The notes under the pieces: generated by a model
Told to the model about the DNA's origin: nothing
Database searches by the model: none
The model's input: the letters and a program-made list of their open reading frames with translations, nothing else
Translations under genes and position numbers: made by a program
Part shown: in pieces, positions 52,851-61,656 of the stretch
Layout of the letters: each line of letters starts with the position of its first letter
Position numbering within the stretch: position 1 is the stretch's first letter
Origin: TMED27 sp964350435
Lineage (GTDB): Bacteria > Pseudomonadota > Alphaproteobacteria > Micavibrionales > Micavibrionaceae
Reading direction: 5' to 3'
Assembly (NCBI GenBank): GCA_964350435.1
Contig: CAYGJS010000007.1
Location: 24,688 to 88,687 of the forward strand
DNA length: 64,000 bases

Positions 52851-54239
52851 ATGAAAAAGATTACCGCATTTTTAGGCCTATTACTATCCTTGGGCGCATT
52901 GATATCCGGCTGCACGAGCGGCATCGTCAAAGAGGTCAATTATGCCCCCTCCCCCGCTATCAACGCCGAAGCCACACCAACCCCGATTATCTTCAAAGGC
53001 CTCGAACTCCTGCTGCCGCCAGGCGCGATGCTCGGCAATAAACGCGGCGGCTTTTTCTGCGCTTCGCCGTCCATCCCCGTCAACCGCAATGTCCTTGCCA
53101 AGGAAATCGACGAAAAATTTCTCCGCCAAAACTTCCACGACGCGCTGGAAGCCAATGGTTATGACGTGACAGGCTCGCTCAATGTTATCTTTAACCCCGA
53201 AGACGAAGAACAACGCGCCGAATATTCAATCAGAGGCACCCTGAAAGACGTACAGCTCGACATGTGCGATTACGAAGACTCCCGCAAAGATTGGCTCACC
53301 ATGATGCCGGGGGAATCTGGCCGCATGTATCTCGCCATTGATTGGAGCGTCTACGATATTCTGCGTCAAACCGTCGTCTATAAAACCAAAACCGAAGGCT
53401 ACACCAAACGCCGCATCCCCAACACCGAAGGCATGGCCTTGCTGTTCCATGATGCGTTTGAAATGGCCGCCCATAATCTGGCCGCCGAAGAAAATTTCCG
53501 CGCGCTGATTTTCGAAAACGTCAAACCCGACAAGGCCGAAAACGGCCTCGATTGGCGCGGTGAAAAAATCGATGCGCGGCCTATGCTGTTTGATTCCGAC
53601 GAAGATGTGAACCTCATCTCCAAGCCTCTTTCCCTCCAGCCCTTGGCGAAAAACATGACGCCCGCGCAAAACATGGCCGTCATAGTAAAAAAATCCGGCC
53701 ACGGCTCAGGCTTTTTCATCACGCCGCAAGGCCACATCCTGACCAATGCCAGCATTGTCGGCGAAGCGCGTAAAGTCCGAATAGTCACCAATTTCCGTAA
53801 AACAGGCATCACCGCCGAAGTCTTGCGCCTCAACCGCGCCCGCGATGTCGCGCTGCTCAAGCTCGAAGAAATACCCGATTGGCTGAAAAAAGAAGGCATA
53901 CAGACCGCGCCCCTTCGTCTGGACTGGCCCAGCGTTGGTGAGGATGTCTATGCGATCGGCGCGCCCCATAATGATAAATATCTGAAATCCACCGTAAGCA
54001 AAGGCATCGTCAGCGCCCATCGCCGCAATTTCAAACATTTCGGCGTGCGCCAAAACTTCATCCAATCCGATGTCGAGGTTCACTCAGGCAGCGCAGGCGG
54101 ACCATTCTTCGATGAATACGGCAATCTCATCGGCCTTAGCAACCAAGGCTTCAAGAATGATGACAGCAGCTTCGGCAATGGTCTCAACCTCTTCATCCCG
54201 ATCCGCGAAGCTCTCGATACATTAGGAATCGCGTATTAA
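52851..54239 (+). CDS. lipoprotein with a degenerate HtrA-like trypsin domain
   Basis: 462 residues. Lipoprotein signal with Cys near residue 21 (LISGCTSG). Residues about 25-260 are an unassigned beta-rich periplasmic region. Residues about 275-460 have the S1C/HtrA fold: HGSGFFITPQGHILTNASIV, RDVALLKLEE and SGSAGGPFFDEYGNLIGL. The catalytic His position (NNHVV in HtrA) reads NASIV, and the Ser position (GNSGGP) reads GSAGGP, so two of the three catalytic residues are lost; only the Asp remains. No PDZ domain is seen. Probably a binding or scaffold lipoprotein in the envelope. The next gene starts 1 base after its stop. Confidence 0.85.
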   Translation: MKKITAFLGLLLSLGALISGCTSGIVKEVNYAPSPAINAEATPTPIIFKGLELLLPPGAMLGNKRGGFFCASPSIPVNRNVLAKEIDEKFLRQNFHDALEANGYDVTGSLNVIFNPEDEEQRAEYSIRGTLKDVQLDMCDYEDSRKDWLTMMPGESGRMYLAIDWSVYDILRQTVVYKTKTEGYTKRRIPNTEGMALLFHDAFEMAAHNLAAEENFRALIFENVKPDKAENGLDWRGEKIDARPMLFDSDEDVNLISKPLSLQPLAKNMTPAQNMAVIVKKSGHGSGFFITPQGHILTNASIVGEARKVRIVTNFRKTGITAEVLRLNRARDVALLKLEEIPDWLKKEGIQTAPLRLDWPSVGEDVYAIGAPHNDKYLKSTVSKGIVSAHRRNFKHFGVRQNFIQSDVEVHSGSAGGPFFDEYGNLIGLSNQGFKNDDSSFGNGLNLFIPIREALDTLGIAY

Positions 54240-54240
54240 A

Positions 54241-55236
54241 ATGAAAATTGCCTCATCCATTCTAATGGTAATTTTCACCCTAAGTCTGAACGCCAATGCC
54301 TCTACCCAGATCAAACTCACCATGCCCGTCGATTGCAATTTAGGGAAAGATTGCTGGATTGCCAATTACATGGACGTCAATCCCGCCGCCGATACCCACC
54401 AAGACTTCGCTTGCGGCTCACTCTCCACTGAAAACCATGAAGGCACAGATTTCGCCATTCGCAATGCCGCCGAAATGAATAAAGGTGTAGATGTTTTGGC
54501 GGCGCTGGAGGGCAAGGTGCTGCGCGTGCGAGACGGGGAAGATGATTCTATAAAAACCAATCAGCAGCTGGCTGCGCTGCGCGAAGCAAACCGCAACTGC
54601 GGCAACGGCATCCTGATCGATCACGGCATGGGCAAAAGCAGCTTTTACTGCCACCTCAAAAACGGCTCCATCACCGTTAAAACCGGCGATCAAGTGCGGC
54701 GCGGTCAAAAAATCGCGCAAATAGGCCGATCAGGCGATGCGCAGTACCCGCATTTGCGCTTCAGCTATATCTGGGAGGGCGCGCATATCGACCCCTTCAC
54801 CGGCCAGAATATGGGCACTGGCTGCGAAGCTTCCGCAGCTCCGATCTGGAAAGAAAATATCGCCTATGATCCCTACCCCGTCTTCGACAGCGGATTTGCA
54901 AGTGCCCTGCCTGACTTTGCAGAGATACGGGAGAATGGCTCCAAGGAAATAACCATCAAAACATCCAATAACACTCTCGTCTATTGGGTCGGATTTTTCC
55001 ACGCCATTGAAGGCGATACATTGGAGATGAAAATCACTGACCCCGCAGGCGAGAGCTTTTCCTGGCGCAATATCACTTTTGACAAAAGCCGAATGCTGCC
55101 GAATTTCTACTACACAGGCCGAAAGCTGGAAGGGCGCGGCCTGAAAGCAGGGATATACAAGGGCGAAGCAACTTTTAAAAGGGCAGGCGCAGCCCCCAAA
55201 ACATTCGAAACCACAATCACCGTCACCGCCGATTAA
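54241..55236 (+). CDS. LytM/M23-like secreted protein with an incomplete zinc site
   Basis: 331 residues. Signal peptide ending NANAS. The M23 domain (about 60-190) includes ENHEGTDFAIRN (HxxxD zinc ligands near 66-70), LIDHGMG, SFYCHLKN and SGDAQYPHLRFSY. In active enzymes this last motif is HxH, but here the second His is Arg, so one zinc ligand is missing. A beta-rich C-terminal domain (about 215-331) follows and may bind a partner. Directly after the degenerate protease gene (1 base gap), likely co-transcribed. Its last codons overlap the convergent Smr gene by 4 bases. Confidence 0.8.
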   Translation: MKIASSILMVIFTLSLNANASTQIKLTMPVDCNLGKDCWIANYMDVNPAADTHQDFACGSLSTENHEGTDFAIRNAAEMNKGVDVLAALEGKVLRVRDGEDDSIKTNQQLAALREANRNCGNGILIDHGMGKSSFYCHLKNGSITVKTGDQVRRGQKIAQIGRSGDAQYPHLRFSYIWEGAHIDPFTGQNMGTGCEASAAPIWKENIAYDPYPVFDSGFASALPDFAEIRENGSKEITIKTSNNTLVYWVGFFHAIEGDTLEMKITDPAGESFSWRNITFDKSRMLPNFYYTGRKLEGRGLKAGIYKGEATFKRAGAAPKTFETTITVTAD

Positions 55237-55796
55237 CGCGCCTTGCGAAGATACACGTACAGCGCCCCGCTGCCACCATCTTTGGGCCGCGCAGGAAATA
55301 CGCGCAGCACAAGAGGACTTAAGGGCGGCTCATGAAGCCAAAGCGGCACATTCTGCTTCAAAACCCCGTCACCTGAGCTAAGCGGATCACGCAGGCCCCG
55401 ATCAGACGACCCCTTACCCGTAATCACAAGCAAACACCGCTGCCCCTTTTGATAGGCGCCTTGAACAAAATACTGCAAGATACCGCGCGCCTCTTCCCGT
55501 GTATGTCCATGCAGATCAACCCGCGCCTCAATCGGCAATAAGCCTTTACGAAGCCGCTCTTCCGTGCGCCTATCCATCCCCGCATTCGGCTCTGAAATCT
55601 TTTCAGCCTTAGGAACCGCCGCAACAGGGTCAGGAACCACACTCTCTGACGGGAATTTTTTAAATGTCACCCGCTTTTTAATTTTTGGCGGCGGCGGCGT
55701 TATAACGACATCCTGCGTGAGGCGTTTCGCCCGCTTTATCGGCTTCACATCTTGGGTCGCATATTCCCAAATTGCGTCATTTTCATCATCATCCAT
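55233..55796 (-). CDS. Smr domain protein
   Basis: 187 residues. The first 85 are charged and disordered, Pro/Lys-rich. The Smr domain (about 92-187) shows VDLHGHTREEARGIL, LVITGKGSSDRG and GGSGALYVYLRK, as in MutS2/SmrB endonucleases. Stand-alone Smr proteins are RNA or DNA nucleases; SmrB rescues collided ribosomes in E. coli. The exact role here is inferred only. Confidence 0.92.
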   Translation of the reverse strand: MDDDENDAIWEYATQDVKPIKRAKRLTQDVVITPPPPKIKKRVTFKKFPSESVVPDPVAAVPKAEKISEPNAGMDRRTEERLRKGLLPIEARVDLHGHTREEARGILQYFVQGAYQKGQRCLLVITGKGSSDRGLRDPLSSGDGVLKQNVPLWLHEPPLSPLVLRVFPARPKDGGSGALYVYLRKAR

Positions 55797-55924
55797 AAGG
55801 CAGTTTAAACCAAAAACAACGAAAACGATTGCTTTTCCGAATCAAAATTGGCAAAAGCGTTAAATAAATGTTAAAATAAAGTTATATAAGTCCAGTTATA
55901 AAGAATTTTGAAGAAGGAAACAGG

Positions 55925-56530
55925 ATGTTTTCAGGCATTGGACAAATTTTAAGCGCCCCGCGCTTGGCTGAGCACGCCGACACACGGCAGGAGCTCCAAC
56001 GCCACGACCCTGAATATCAGCGTCGCAAAAAGAATGCGTCTCGCGATCAAAGCGAAGATGTTCAAAATGAAGAAACCACGGTTTCTGCCGAAGCACTGAC
56101 CATATTCCTGCAAAACTTCCTAAAAACCAAAGGGAACCAGCGCAAACGCGAGCCAAAGCCTTTTAACGGCCAAGATCGCCGTCAATCCGATGCGCCGCCC
56201 CAACCGCCCCCTGAATTCCAGAGCGAACTCAATCTTGGCCATGATACCCGCCAACGCTCTGCCATGGCTGCCCGCGCTGCTTACGCCTACCAATCCATGG
56301 CGCATAATAATAAGAAAGAAAATATCCTTCTGGAAACTACGGATCAGGGAGACGGCCCGGGGTTCGAACTCGATTCCGCAGATGTCAGAACCATTCACCT
56401 GCTGCTCGAAGATTTGAAAACCCTGAAAAGCCTGAACATCGAATATCTTGTAATTGGCCGCGCCGAGACTTTCCTGCAAAGCCTTGTCATCAGCGTACAA
56501 AACGCCCTTACGATTTCAAAAAATCACTAA
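55925..56530 (+). CDS. hypothetical protein, helical with a disordered centre
   Basis: 201 residues after an AAGGA ribosome site. N-terminal segment DTRQELQRHDPEYQRRKK, then a charged acidic stretch and a helix (VSAEALTIFLQNFLKT), a Pro-rich disordered part, and a C-terminal helical region. Alphaproteobacteria have loosely similar proteins of this kind near a winged-helix gene, but no function is known to me. Its end overlaps that of the convergent winged-helix gene by 23 bases. Confidence 0.72.
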   Translation: MFSGIGQILSAPRLAEHADTRQELQRHDPEYQRRKKNASRDQSEDVQNEETTVSAEALTIFLQNFLKTKGNQRKREPKPFNGQDRRQSDAPPQPPPEFQSELNLGHDTRQRSAMAARAAYAYQSMAHNNKKENILLETTDQGDGPGFELDSADVRTIHLLLEDLKTLKSLNIEYLVIGRAETFLQSLVISVQNALTISKNH

Positions 56531-57050
56531 GCCCATATCCGTCTTTAAATGTGATAATGATTTCCGGTTGGGCAGGATCACGTTCAATTTTCTGCCGCAA
56601 GCGATAAATATGCGTCTCTAAAGTGTGGGTTTCCAATCCTTCGGCATAACCCCACACCTTGGAAAGCAGGTCTTTCTTGGAAACCCCTTCTGCGCCGCTT
56701 TCATGCAGCGCGTTTAAAATCCCCACTTCCTTATCGGTCAAATTAAGCGGCTTTGCGCGCCCTTCCAACGGCACCAGCGCATTTTGTAACAAATCAAACA
56801 TATAGGGTCCAATAACCAGACTTTGGCGATCCAGGGACCTGGCGTGCTTGCGAAGTGCCGCATAGCCTGCATCCACAATCGCCCCCATGCGGCAGGGCCG
56901 ATCAAACTCGGAGAGATCCAAAACCGCGCCGCCGCCCCCGTCATAGACAATTTTAACGCCTTGAGGCCAATGCGGCAGGCAAAAATCCGCGATAAAGCCG
57001 CGCAAAGAAGGCTCAGCACCTAAAATCCTTATAACAACCTCGTTTTCCAT
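56508..57050 (-). CDS. OmpR-type winged-helix protein without a receiver domain
   Basis: 180 residues from the ATG at 57050; an in-frame extension to 57131 is less likely. The C-terminal 90 residues are a Trans_reg_C winged helix (LTDKEVGILNALHES, SKKDLLSKVWGYAEGLETHTLETHIYRLRQKIE, IITFKDGYGL) as in OmpR/PhoB. The N-terminal 85 residues do not have the phospho-acceptor Asp pattern of a receiver and seem too short and degenerate for one. It may be a phosphorylation-independent regulator; its DNA target is unknown. Confidence 0.85.
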   Translation of the reverse strand: MENEVVIRILGAEPSLRGFIADFCLPHWPQGVKIVYDGGGGAVLDLSEFDRPCRMGAIVDAGYAALRKHARSLDRQSLVIGPYMFDLLQNALVPLEGRAKPLNLTDKEVGILNALHESGAEGVSKKDLLSKVWGYAEGLETHTLETHIYRLRQKIERDPAQPEIIITFKDGYGLSDFLKS

Positions 57051-57157
57051 ACGTTCCAGAATTAACACCAAAAACATCTTTGGCAAGCCATAAGATATCC
57101 ACAACTTGGCATGAGTCTTGCAAACTCTCACGTAGCTGCGTGAAAAAGGATATGAAA

Positions 57158-57835
57158 ATGATAGAAACCCAAATCAATGCATCAACCAGCCAAACCATTT
57201 TAGGCACAGAAAAGCCTAAAAAAATCCTGCGCATGGTTGAAAATGATCGCATGGGCGGCTCCGTCCCGCGCTGGGAAATAGCCAAAACTCCAGAAGATCA
57301 TATTCAACACAACCTTGAAAACGCGCAATACGAAAATAACACTTTTAATAGCGGTTTTGCTTACGCTCCAGGAGAAATTCGTCCCAATGAACGCGAATTC
57401 GGCTTTGCTGATTTAATCGATATGGCAAACCCTTTGCAACATATTCCCCTTGTCGGCCATGCTTACCGTGAAATCACCGGCGATGAAATCCACCCCATCG
57501 GCCAGATTATCGGCGGCGCGCTTTATGGCGGCATTCTCGGCGCAGCCACAGGCCTGACCAACACCATTATGATTGAAGAAACCGGCGATGACATTGCCGG
57601 CAACGCCCTCTCTGCGTTTAACGCCCCACTGTCACCCCAGCCCGCAGAGGCCACAGTGCTGGAACCGACTCCCATACATACAGAAAAACCGCTAACTAAA
57701 GCGTATCAATCCCCACCACAAGACCTGCCCGGCAATCTACTAAGCTTTGTCGATTTGAAAACACTGCCGGATTTAAAGCCGCGCGAGCCTATAACGGAAG
57801 TTAAACTTAACGGACTTTATGGGCTGGCTCGATAG
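57158..57835 (+). CDS. hypothetical protein with a glycine-rich putative membrane segment
   Basis: 225 residues from the ATG at 57158 (AGGA 7 bases upstream; the ATG at 57152 is too close). A conserved-looking central stretch FGFADLIDMANPLQHIPLVG, then REITGDEIHPIGQIIGGALYGGILGAATG, recurs in alphaproteobacterial proteins of unknown function. The glycine-rich run at about 130-150 could insert in a membrane. The C-terminus is Pro-rich. It diverges from the winged-helix gene and converges on yggS with 3 bases between stops. Confidence 0.75.
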   Translation: MIETQINASTSQTILGTEKPKKILRMVENDRMGGSVPRWEIAKTPEDHIQHNLENAQYENNTFNSGFAYAPGEIRPNEREFGFADLIDMANPLQHIPLVGHAYREITGDEIHPIGQIIGGALYGGILGAATGLTNTIMIEETGDDIAGNALSAFNAPLSPQPAEATVLEPTPIHTEKPLTKAYQSPPQDLPGNLLSFVDLKTLPDLKPREPITEVKLNGLYGLAR

Positions 57836-57838
57836 GCC

Positions 57839-58507
57839 TTAAAAGACCCGGTCGCCAAAAACCCCCGTACCCACGCGCACATATGTCGCGCCCAATGCAA
57901 TGGCCTTTTCAAAATCACCGCTCATCCCCATGCTCAGCTGTTTTAAACCCAGTTCGTCAGCATATTGCTTAAGCAGGGCAAAATGCAGCGCAGGCGGGTC
58001 ATCCGCAGGGGGAATGCACATCAGCCCCGTGATATTCAAACCGCATTCCTGAGTGCAGAATTTATAAAACGCATGCACATCCCGCGGTGCAATCCCGGCC
58101 TTTTGATCCTCTTCGCCGGTATTCACCTGAATAAAGCAGGGTAAGAAGCGGCCTTGCTTTTGCATTTCAGACGCCAAAACCCGCGCCAGTTTCTCGCGAT
58201 CAATGGTTTCGATAATATCGAACAACGCCACAGCGTCCGCCGCTTTATTGGTTTGCAGCGGCCCAATCAGATGCAGCGTTAAATCAGAATAGGCACTTCG
58301 CCGCGCGCCGCCCCAGCGGCCTTGCGCCTCCTGTACGCGGTTCTCGCCAAAAACCCGCTGACCAGCCGCCAAAGCCTCATCAATGCGATCATCAGGCTGC
58401 TTTTTACTGACCGCCACAAGGGTTACATCACAAGGATTGCGCCCCGCGTTTTCAGCAGCCTTCTTAATCCGCGCGGATATATCTTTTAAATTTTCTAAAA
58501 CACTCAT
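57839..58507 (-). CDS. yggS: pyridoxal phosphate homeostasis protein, YggS family
   Basis: 222 residues, TIM barrel binding PLP without known catalysis; it keeps vitamin B6 and amino-acid pools balanced. PLP-lysine lies in LVAVSKKQPDDRI near residue 33. FGENRVQEAQ near 55, LHLIGPLQTNKA, LSMGMSGDFEKAI and VRVGTGVFGDR are typical. Full length. Start ATG at 58507. A palindrome-like element (copy B) lies between it and the porin. Confidence 0.95.
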   Translation of the reverse strand: MSVLENLKDISARIKKAAENAGRNPCDVTLVAVSKKQPDDRIDEALAAGQRVFGENRVQEAQGRWGGARRSAYSDLTLHLIGPLQTNKAADAVALFDIIETIDREKLARVLASEMQKQGRFLPCFIQVNTGEEDQKAGIAPRDVHAFYKFCTQECGLNITGLMCIPPADDPPALHFALLKQYADELGLKQLSMGMSGDFEKAIALGATYVRVGTGVFGDRVF

Positions 58508-58553
58508 AATGCCATGTTAGTGACAGTCACCTGCATGTCAAAAGAATTGATGA

Positions 58554-58615
58554 CCTGACAAGGCATGAGGAGCGCCGCGTATAAACATACGAAAGTGACG
58601 AATAACGATGTCAGG
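58554..58615. repeat. nested inverted-repeat element, copy B
   Basis: CCTGACA (58554-58560) and TGTCAGG (58609-58615) are the arms. The core begins AAGGCATGAGGAGCG, runs through GCGTATAAACATACG and ends TGACGAATAACGATGT. It matches copy A (22862-22964) almost base for base over about 50 bases. It lies between yggS and the porin terminator. Confidence 0.8.
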
Positions 58616-58645
58616 GCATAAATTATGAAGACAGACAAAAAGAAA

Positions 58646-58665
58646 GAGGCCTCTTTCGAGGCCCC
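58646..58665 (-). terminator. Rho-independent terminator of the porin gene
   Basis: On the minus strand GGGGCCTC pairs with GAGGCCTC (one mismatch) around a GAAA tetraloop, followed by TTTCTTTTT. It is about 30 bases after the porin stop codon. Confidence 0.85.
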
Positions 58666-58694
58666 TTCCAAAATTCTTAATGGTGTCAAATCGA

Positions 58695-59957
58695 CTAGAA
58701 GTTAATTTGTGTACCCAAAGCAACGTAAGTACCAGAAACAGTATTCACTGTTGCTGAACCTGGACCGTCATCAGTTGTACCACCGATACCACCGCCATGC
58801 TGACGAATGTAACCAACAGAACCACGGAAAGTCATGCCTGGGCCATATGTGTAAACAACACCAGCTGCATATTTATCTGTGTCAAGATTATCAACACCGA
58901 AAGTGTTGTCTTGGTCAAGATATGATGCACCAATCTTGAATGGGCCTGTTGTGTAGTCAACACCGAACACATATGTCTCCTCGTCGTCGCCGACAAGAGC
59001 AGATGAGTTAGAGTCAGCAACGCGTGTTACGCGCTCACCGGCATTGTCATTCTTGTAAACAACACCGAAACCAACGGGACCGACATCAATGTCTGCACCA
59101 AAGTTGTATGCAACGCGGTCATCTGTTGGGTCATCCAAAGCAACAGCGGCAGGGCCTGCTGCGCCAACGGGCTGAGTGCCACCAGCTTGATCAAGCGCGC
59201 TGTATGTATAACCAGCACCAAGGATCAGGCCGATATTGTTGAATTGACCTTCATAACGAAGAGCCGCTTCATAAACATCGTTGTAACCATCGATACCTGG
59301 AGATGTGCCAACACCTTCAAGATCAGACGCATAGCCAACATCAGGAGTGTATGACAAACCAGCCTGGAAACCGTTCAGGATTGGTGACAAATATGTAAGT
59401 TTGTCATCATAACCAGAAATGTTTTGATCATAGTCGATCGCAACTTCACCGATTGCACCGCCGTTAAGAGCCAACCAACGTGGGCTGGAAGCACCCGCAG
59501 CTGTCAAGTTGTTGAAGTTGATCGGGTTAACATACTGACGGATACCGTCGATGTTTGAATCTGCAGAAGGAGCAGCCACCTGAAGCAGGTAAGCAGCACC
59601 GTCTTCAGCACCGAAGTTTACGCGGCCCCAGCCACCGGAGAAGTAAACATAGCTTTCCTGAACAGCGAAAGAATCGCCGCCATCAGCTTCAGCCTCAAGA
59701 TGCGCACCAACTGTCAGACCATTGTCCAGAGTTGTTTCGCCGCCGAAGTGAACTTCTGTGTCACGAACGATGTCAAATTCATTGCCAGTAACGGATTCGT
59801 CACCAAGAGTAGAAACGTTGTCACGTGTTTCGTCTTGTTGCACGTAAACGCCGTAGCCTTTAACGTATCCGCCAAGTTCAAGCTGAACTTGCGCAGATGC
59901 AGGAGCGGCAGCCATAACAAGGCCGCAAGCTGCTGTTGTGAGTAGGTATTTTTTCAT
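58695..59957 (-). CDS. general outer-membrane porin
   Basis: 420 residues from the ATG at 59957, with GGAG nine bases upstream; further ATGs at 59963 and 59972 are in frame but would put the signal peptide inside an extension. Signal peptide ends in ASAQ (residue 23 or so). The rest is a beta-barrel of alternating hydrophobic strands (ELGGYVKGYGVYV, GRVNFGAEDGAAYL) and ends in Phe (LGTQINF), the usual porin signature for barrel assembly. It has the acidic loops and glycine content of alphaproteobacterial general porins. It lets small solutes diffuse. Single gene with own promoter and terminator. Confidence 0.93.
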   Translation of the reverse strand: MKKYLLTTAACGLVMAAAPASAQVQLELGGYVKGYGVYVQQDETRDNVSTLGDESVTGNEFDIVRDTEVHFGGETTLDNGLTVGAHLEAEADGGDSFAVQESYVYFSGGWGRVNFGAEDGAAYLLQVAAPSADSNIDGIRQYVNPINFNNLTAAGASSPRWLALNGGAIGEVAIDYDQNISGYDDKLTYLSPILNGFQAGLSYTPDVGYASDLEGVGTSPGIDGYNDVYEAALRYEGQFNNIGLILGAGYTYSALDQAGGTQPVGAAGPAAVALDDPTDDRVAYNFGADIDVGPVGFGVVYKNDNAGERVTRVADSNSSALVGDDEETYVFGVDYTTGPFKIGASYLDQDNTFGVDNLDTDKYAAGVVYTYGPGMTFRGSVGYIRQHGGGIGGTTDDGPGSATVNTVSGTYVALGTQINF

Positions 59958-60054
59958 TATCATTTTCTCCAATCAAATAGATGACAATTTTTTAAAACGA
60001 TGTGAACCCGATAGAGTGCACACATGAATCCACTGTTACCCAGTAGACACACCC

Positions 60055-60083
60055 AATACACACGAGAATTCATTCATGGTCAA
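60055..60083 (-). promoter_or_regulatory. candidate promoter of the porin gene
   Basis: On the minus strand TTGACC (60078-60083) and TGTATT (60055-60060) are separated by exactly 17 bases, 5/6 and 4/6 matches to consensus. The message would have a leader of about 90 bases. The stretch from 59973 to 60286 contains no gene and I see no other clear site in it. Confidence 0.4.
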
Positions 60084-60286
60084 CGCAGGCTCACAAAGAC
60101 TTTAGAATATTTTTTTGAAGCGTTGCAATTTTGCAACACAGATAATCTGGCGCCATATCGACTTTAATGTCACAATAAACAGCGATACATGAATCCCAAA
60201 GCCACATACAAGGGATCTTGAGCATCGCAGATGGACGTGCTAATCAAACATATACCTTAATGTATTTCACAGGAAGACTTTGCAAT

Positions 60287-60856
60287 ATGATCCGCCAGCG
60301 TGCACTTACACTGCCAATTATGCTCGTTCTTACAAGCTTTGTTTTAACCGCCTGCTCCGGAAATAAAACCGAAGGTGAAGACGGTTTCCTCAAAACCGAG
60401 GCCAAATACCCGACGGGCGCAGATCGTGACGGCAGCACCGATAGCATCTATGACAAGCCCGCCAGCATCTTTGGTGACGGCGGATTGGTTTTCGGCGGCA
60501 AAAAAGACGAAAACGACGAATCCACAGGCATCGGCGTAAACTCCTTCCTCTGGCGCGCCTCGCTGGATACCGTATCCTTTATGCCGCTTGCCAGTGCAGA
60601 TCCGTTTGGCGGCGTGATCCTGACTGACTGGTACACCCCATCAGAAGAAGCCACCGAGCGTTATAAGCTCAACGTCTTCATCCTTGGTAAAGCTTTGCGC
60701 TCCGACGGCGTGCGCGTAAGGGTCTTCTCGCAAAGCTACCGCAATGGCAAATGGGTAGATGTCCCCGCCAGCAAGGAGACCGCCCGTCAAATCGAGGACT
60801 CGATCCTCACCCGCGCCCGCCAGATGCGGATCGCTCAAATCGATACCCAAAAGTAA
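60287..60856 (+). CDS. DUF3576 lipoprotein
   Basis: 189 residues from the ATG at 60287, chosen because the lipoprotein signal begins there (LVLTSFVLTACSG, Cys near residue 22); an open frame extends to 60218. The mature part matches DUF3576: GIGVNSFLWRASLDTVSFMPLASADPFGGVILTDWY near residue 85-120, then a stretch with YKLNVFILGKALRSDGVRV. This family is limited mainly to alphaproteobacteria and is thought to be part of the outer envelope; function unknown. The GT25 gene begins 11 bases after its stop. Confidence 0.92.
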   Translation: MIRQRALTLPIMLVLTSFVLTACSGNKTEGEDGFLKTEAKYPTGADRDGSTDSIYDKPASIFGDGGLVFGGKKDENDESTGIGVNSFLWRASLDTVSFMPLASADPFGGVILTDWYTPSEEATERYKLNVFILGKALRSDGVRVRVFSQSYRNGKWVDVPASKETARQIEDSILTRARQMRIAQIDTQK

Positions 60857-60867
60857 GACACTATTGA

Positions 60868-61647
60868 ATGCTGCCAACCTATGTGATTTCCCTGCCCGAA
60901 GAAAAAGCGCGGCATGAACATATAGCGGCGCATTTAAAGGAGCGCGGCTTTGCGCCGACCTTCGTTGACGGCATAGACATGCGCGGCAGCAACGTCCTTG
61001 ATCATCCTGCATATGACTTTGCCCGCCGCAGAGCCGCCCATGGCCGCGACCTCAAAAGCGGCGAGTTGGGGTGCTTTCTCGCTCATCGCGTCGCGCTGCA
61101 ACAAATGATCGACGACGCCCACCCATTCGCTCTGATCCTCGAAGATGATGCCAAACTTCACGAAAACACGCTGGCCGCATTACAAAACCTGATTAATAAG
61201 AACATCGATTTTGACCTCATACGCCTTTTGGGCAGTGATAAGGTCAATAACGGCAAGCACCGAAAAATCACGCCTCTTTACAAAGACCATACCCTCGTGC
61301 GCTTACGCACCGCTTACGGCGGCGCGCATGCCACGCTCTATGCCCGCAAAGGCGCAGAAAAACTTCTAACCACCACCCAGCGTTTTGCGTTTCCTTGGGA
61401 TACCGCTTTGGGACGGTGCTGGGAAACGGGAATGAATGCCTATTCCATTCTCCCCGGCCTTGCCGTGCAAGACACAGGCTTTGAGTCCACCATCGGTGAT
61501 GCGCGATTTAACAAGATGGAAACACCCAAAACCCTGTCCTTCAAAATCACCCGCAGCCTCTTCAAAATCGAAGAAGCCCTCGGCAAAGCATGGATCTATT
61601 ACGCTCCGCTCGCCAAAGACCTTGCGATTGCAAAAAAATTCGGATAA
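60868..61647 (+). CDS. glycosyltransferase family 25 (LPS biosynthesis type)
   Basis: 259 residues. GT25 hallmarks: LPTYVISLPEEKARHEHI at the N-terminus, GELGCFLAHRVALQQM near residue 68, the acidic donor motif ALILEDDAKL near 90, and TAYGGAHATLYARKGAEKLL near 150. Family members add galactose or related sugars to lipooligosaccharide. It could work with the GT4/GT9 pair earlier in the window, but that is only a guess. The leuS start is 9 bases after its stop. Confidence 0.9.
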   Translation: MLPTYVISLPEEKARHEHIAAHLKERGFAPTFVDGIDMRGSNVLDHPAYDFARRRAAHGRDLKSGELGCFLAHRVALQQMIDDAHPFALILEDDAKLHENTLAALQNLINKNIDFDLIRLLGSDKVNNGKHRKITPLYKDHTLVRLRTAYGGAHATLYARKGAEKLLTTTQRFAFPWDTALGRCWETGMNAYSILPGLAVQDTGFESTIGDARFNKMETPKTLSFKITRSLFKIEEALGKAWIYYAPLAKDLAIAKKFG

Positions 61648-61656
61648 TCGTTCCTA

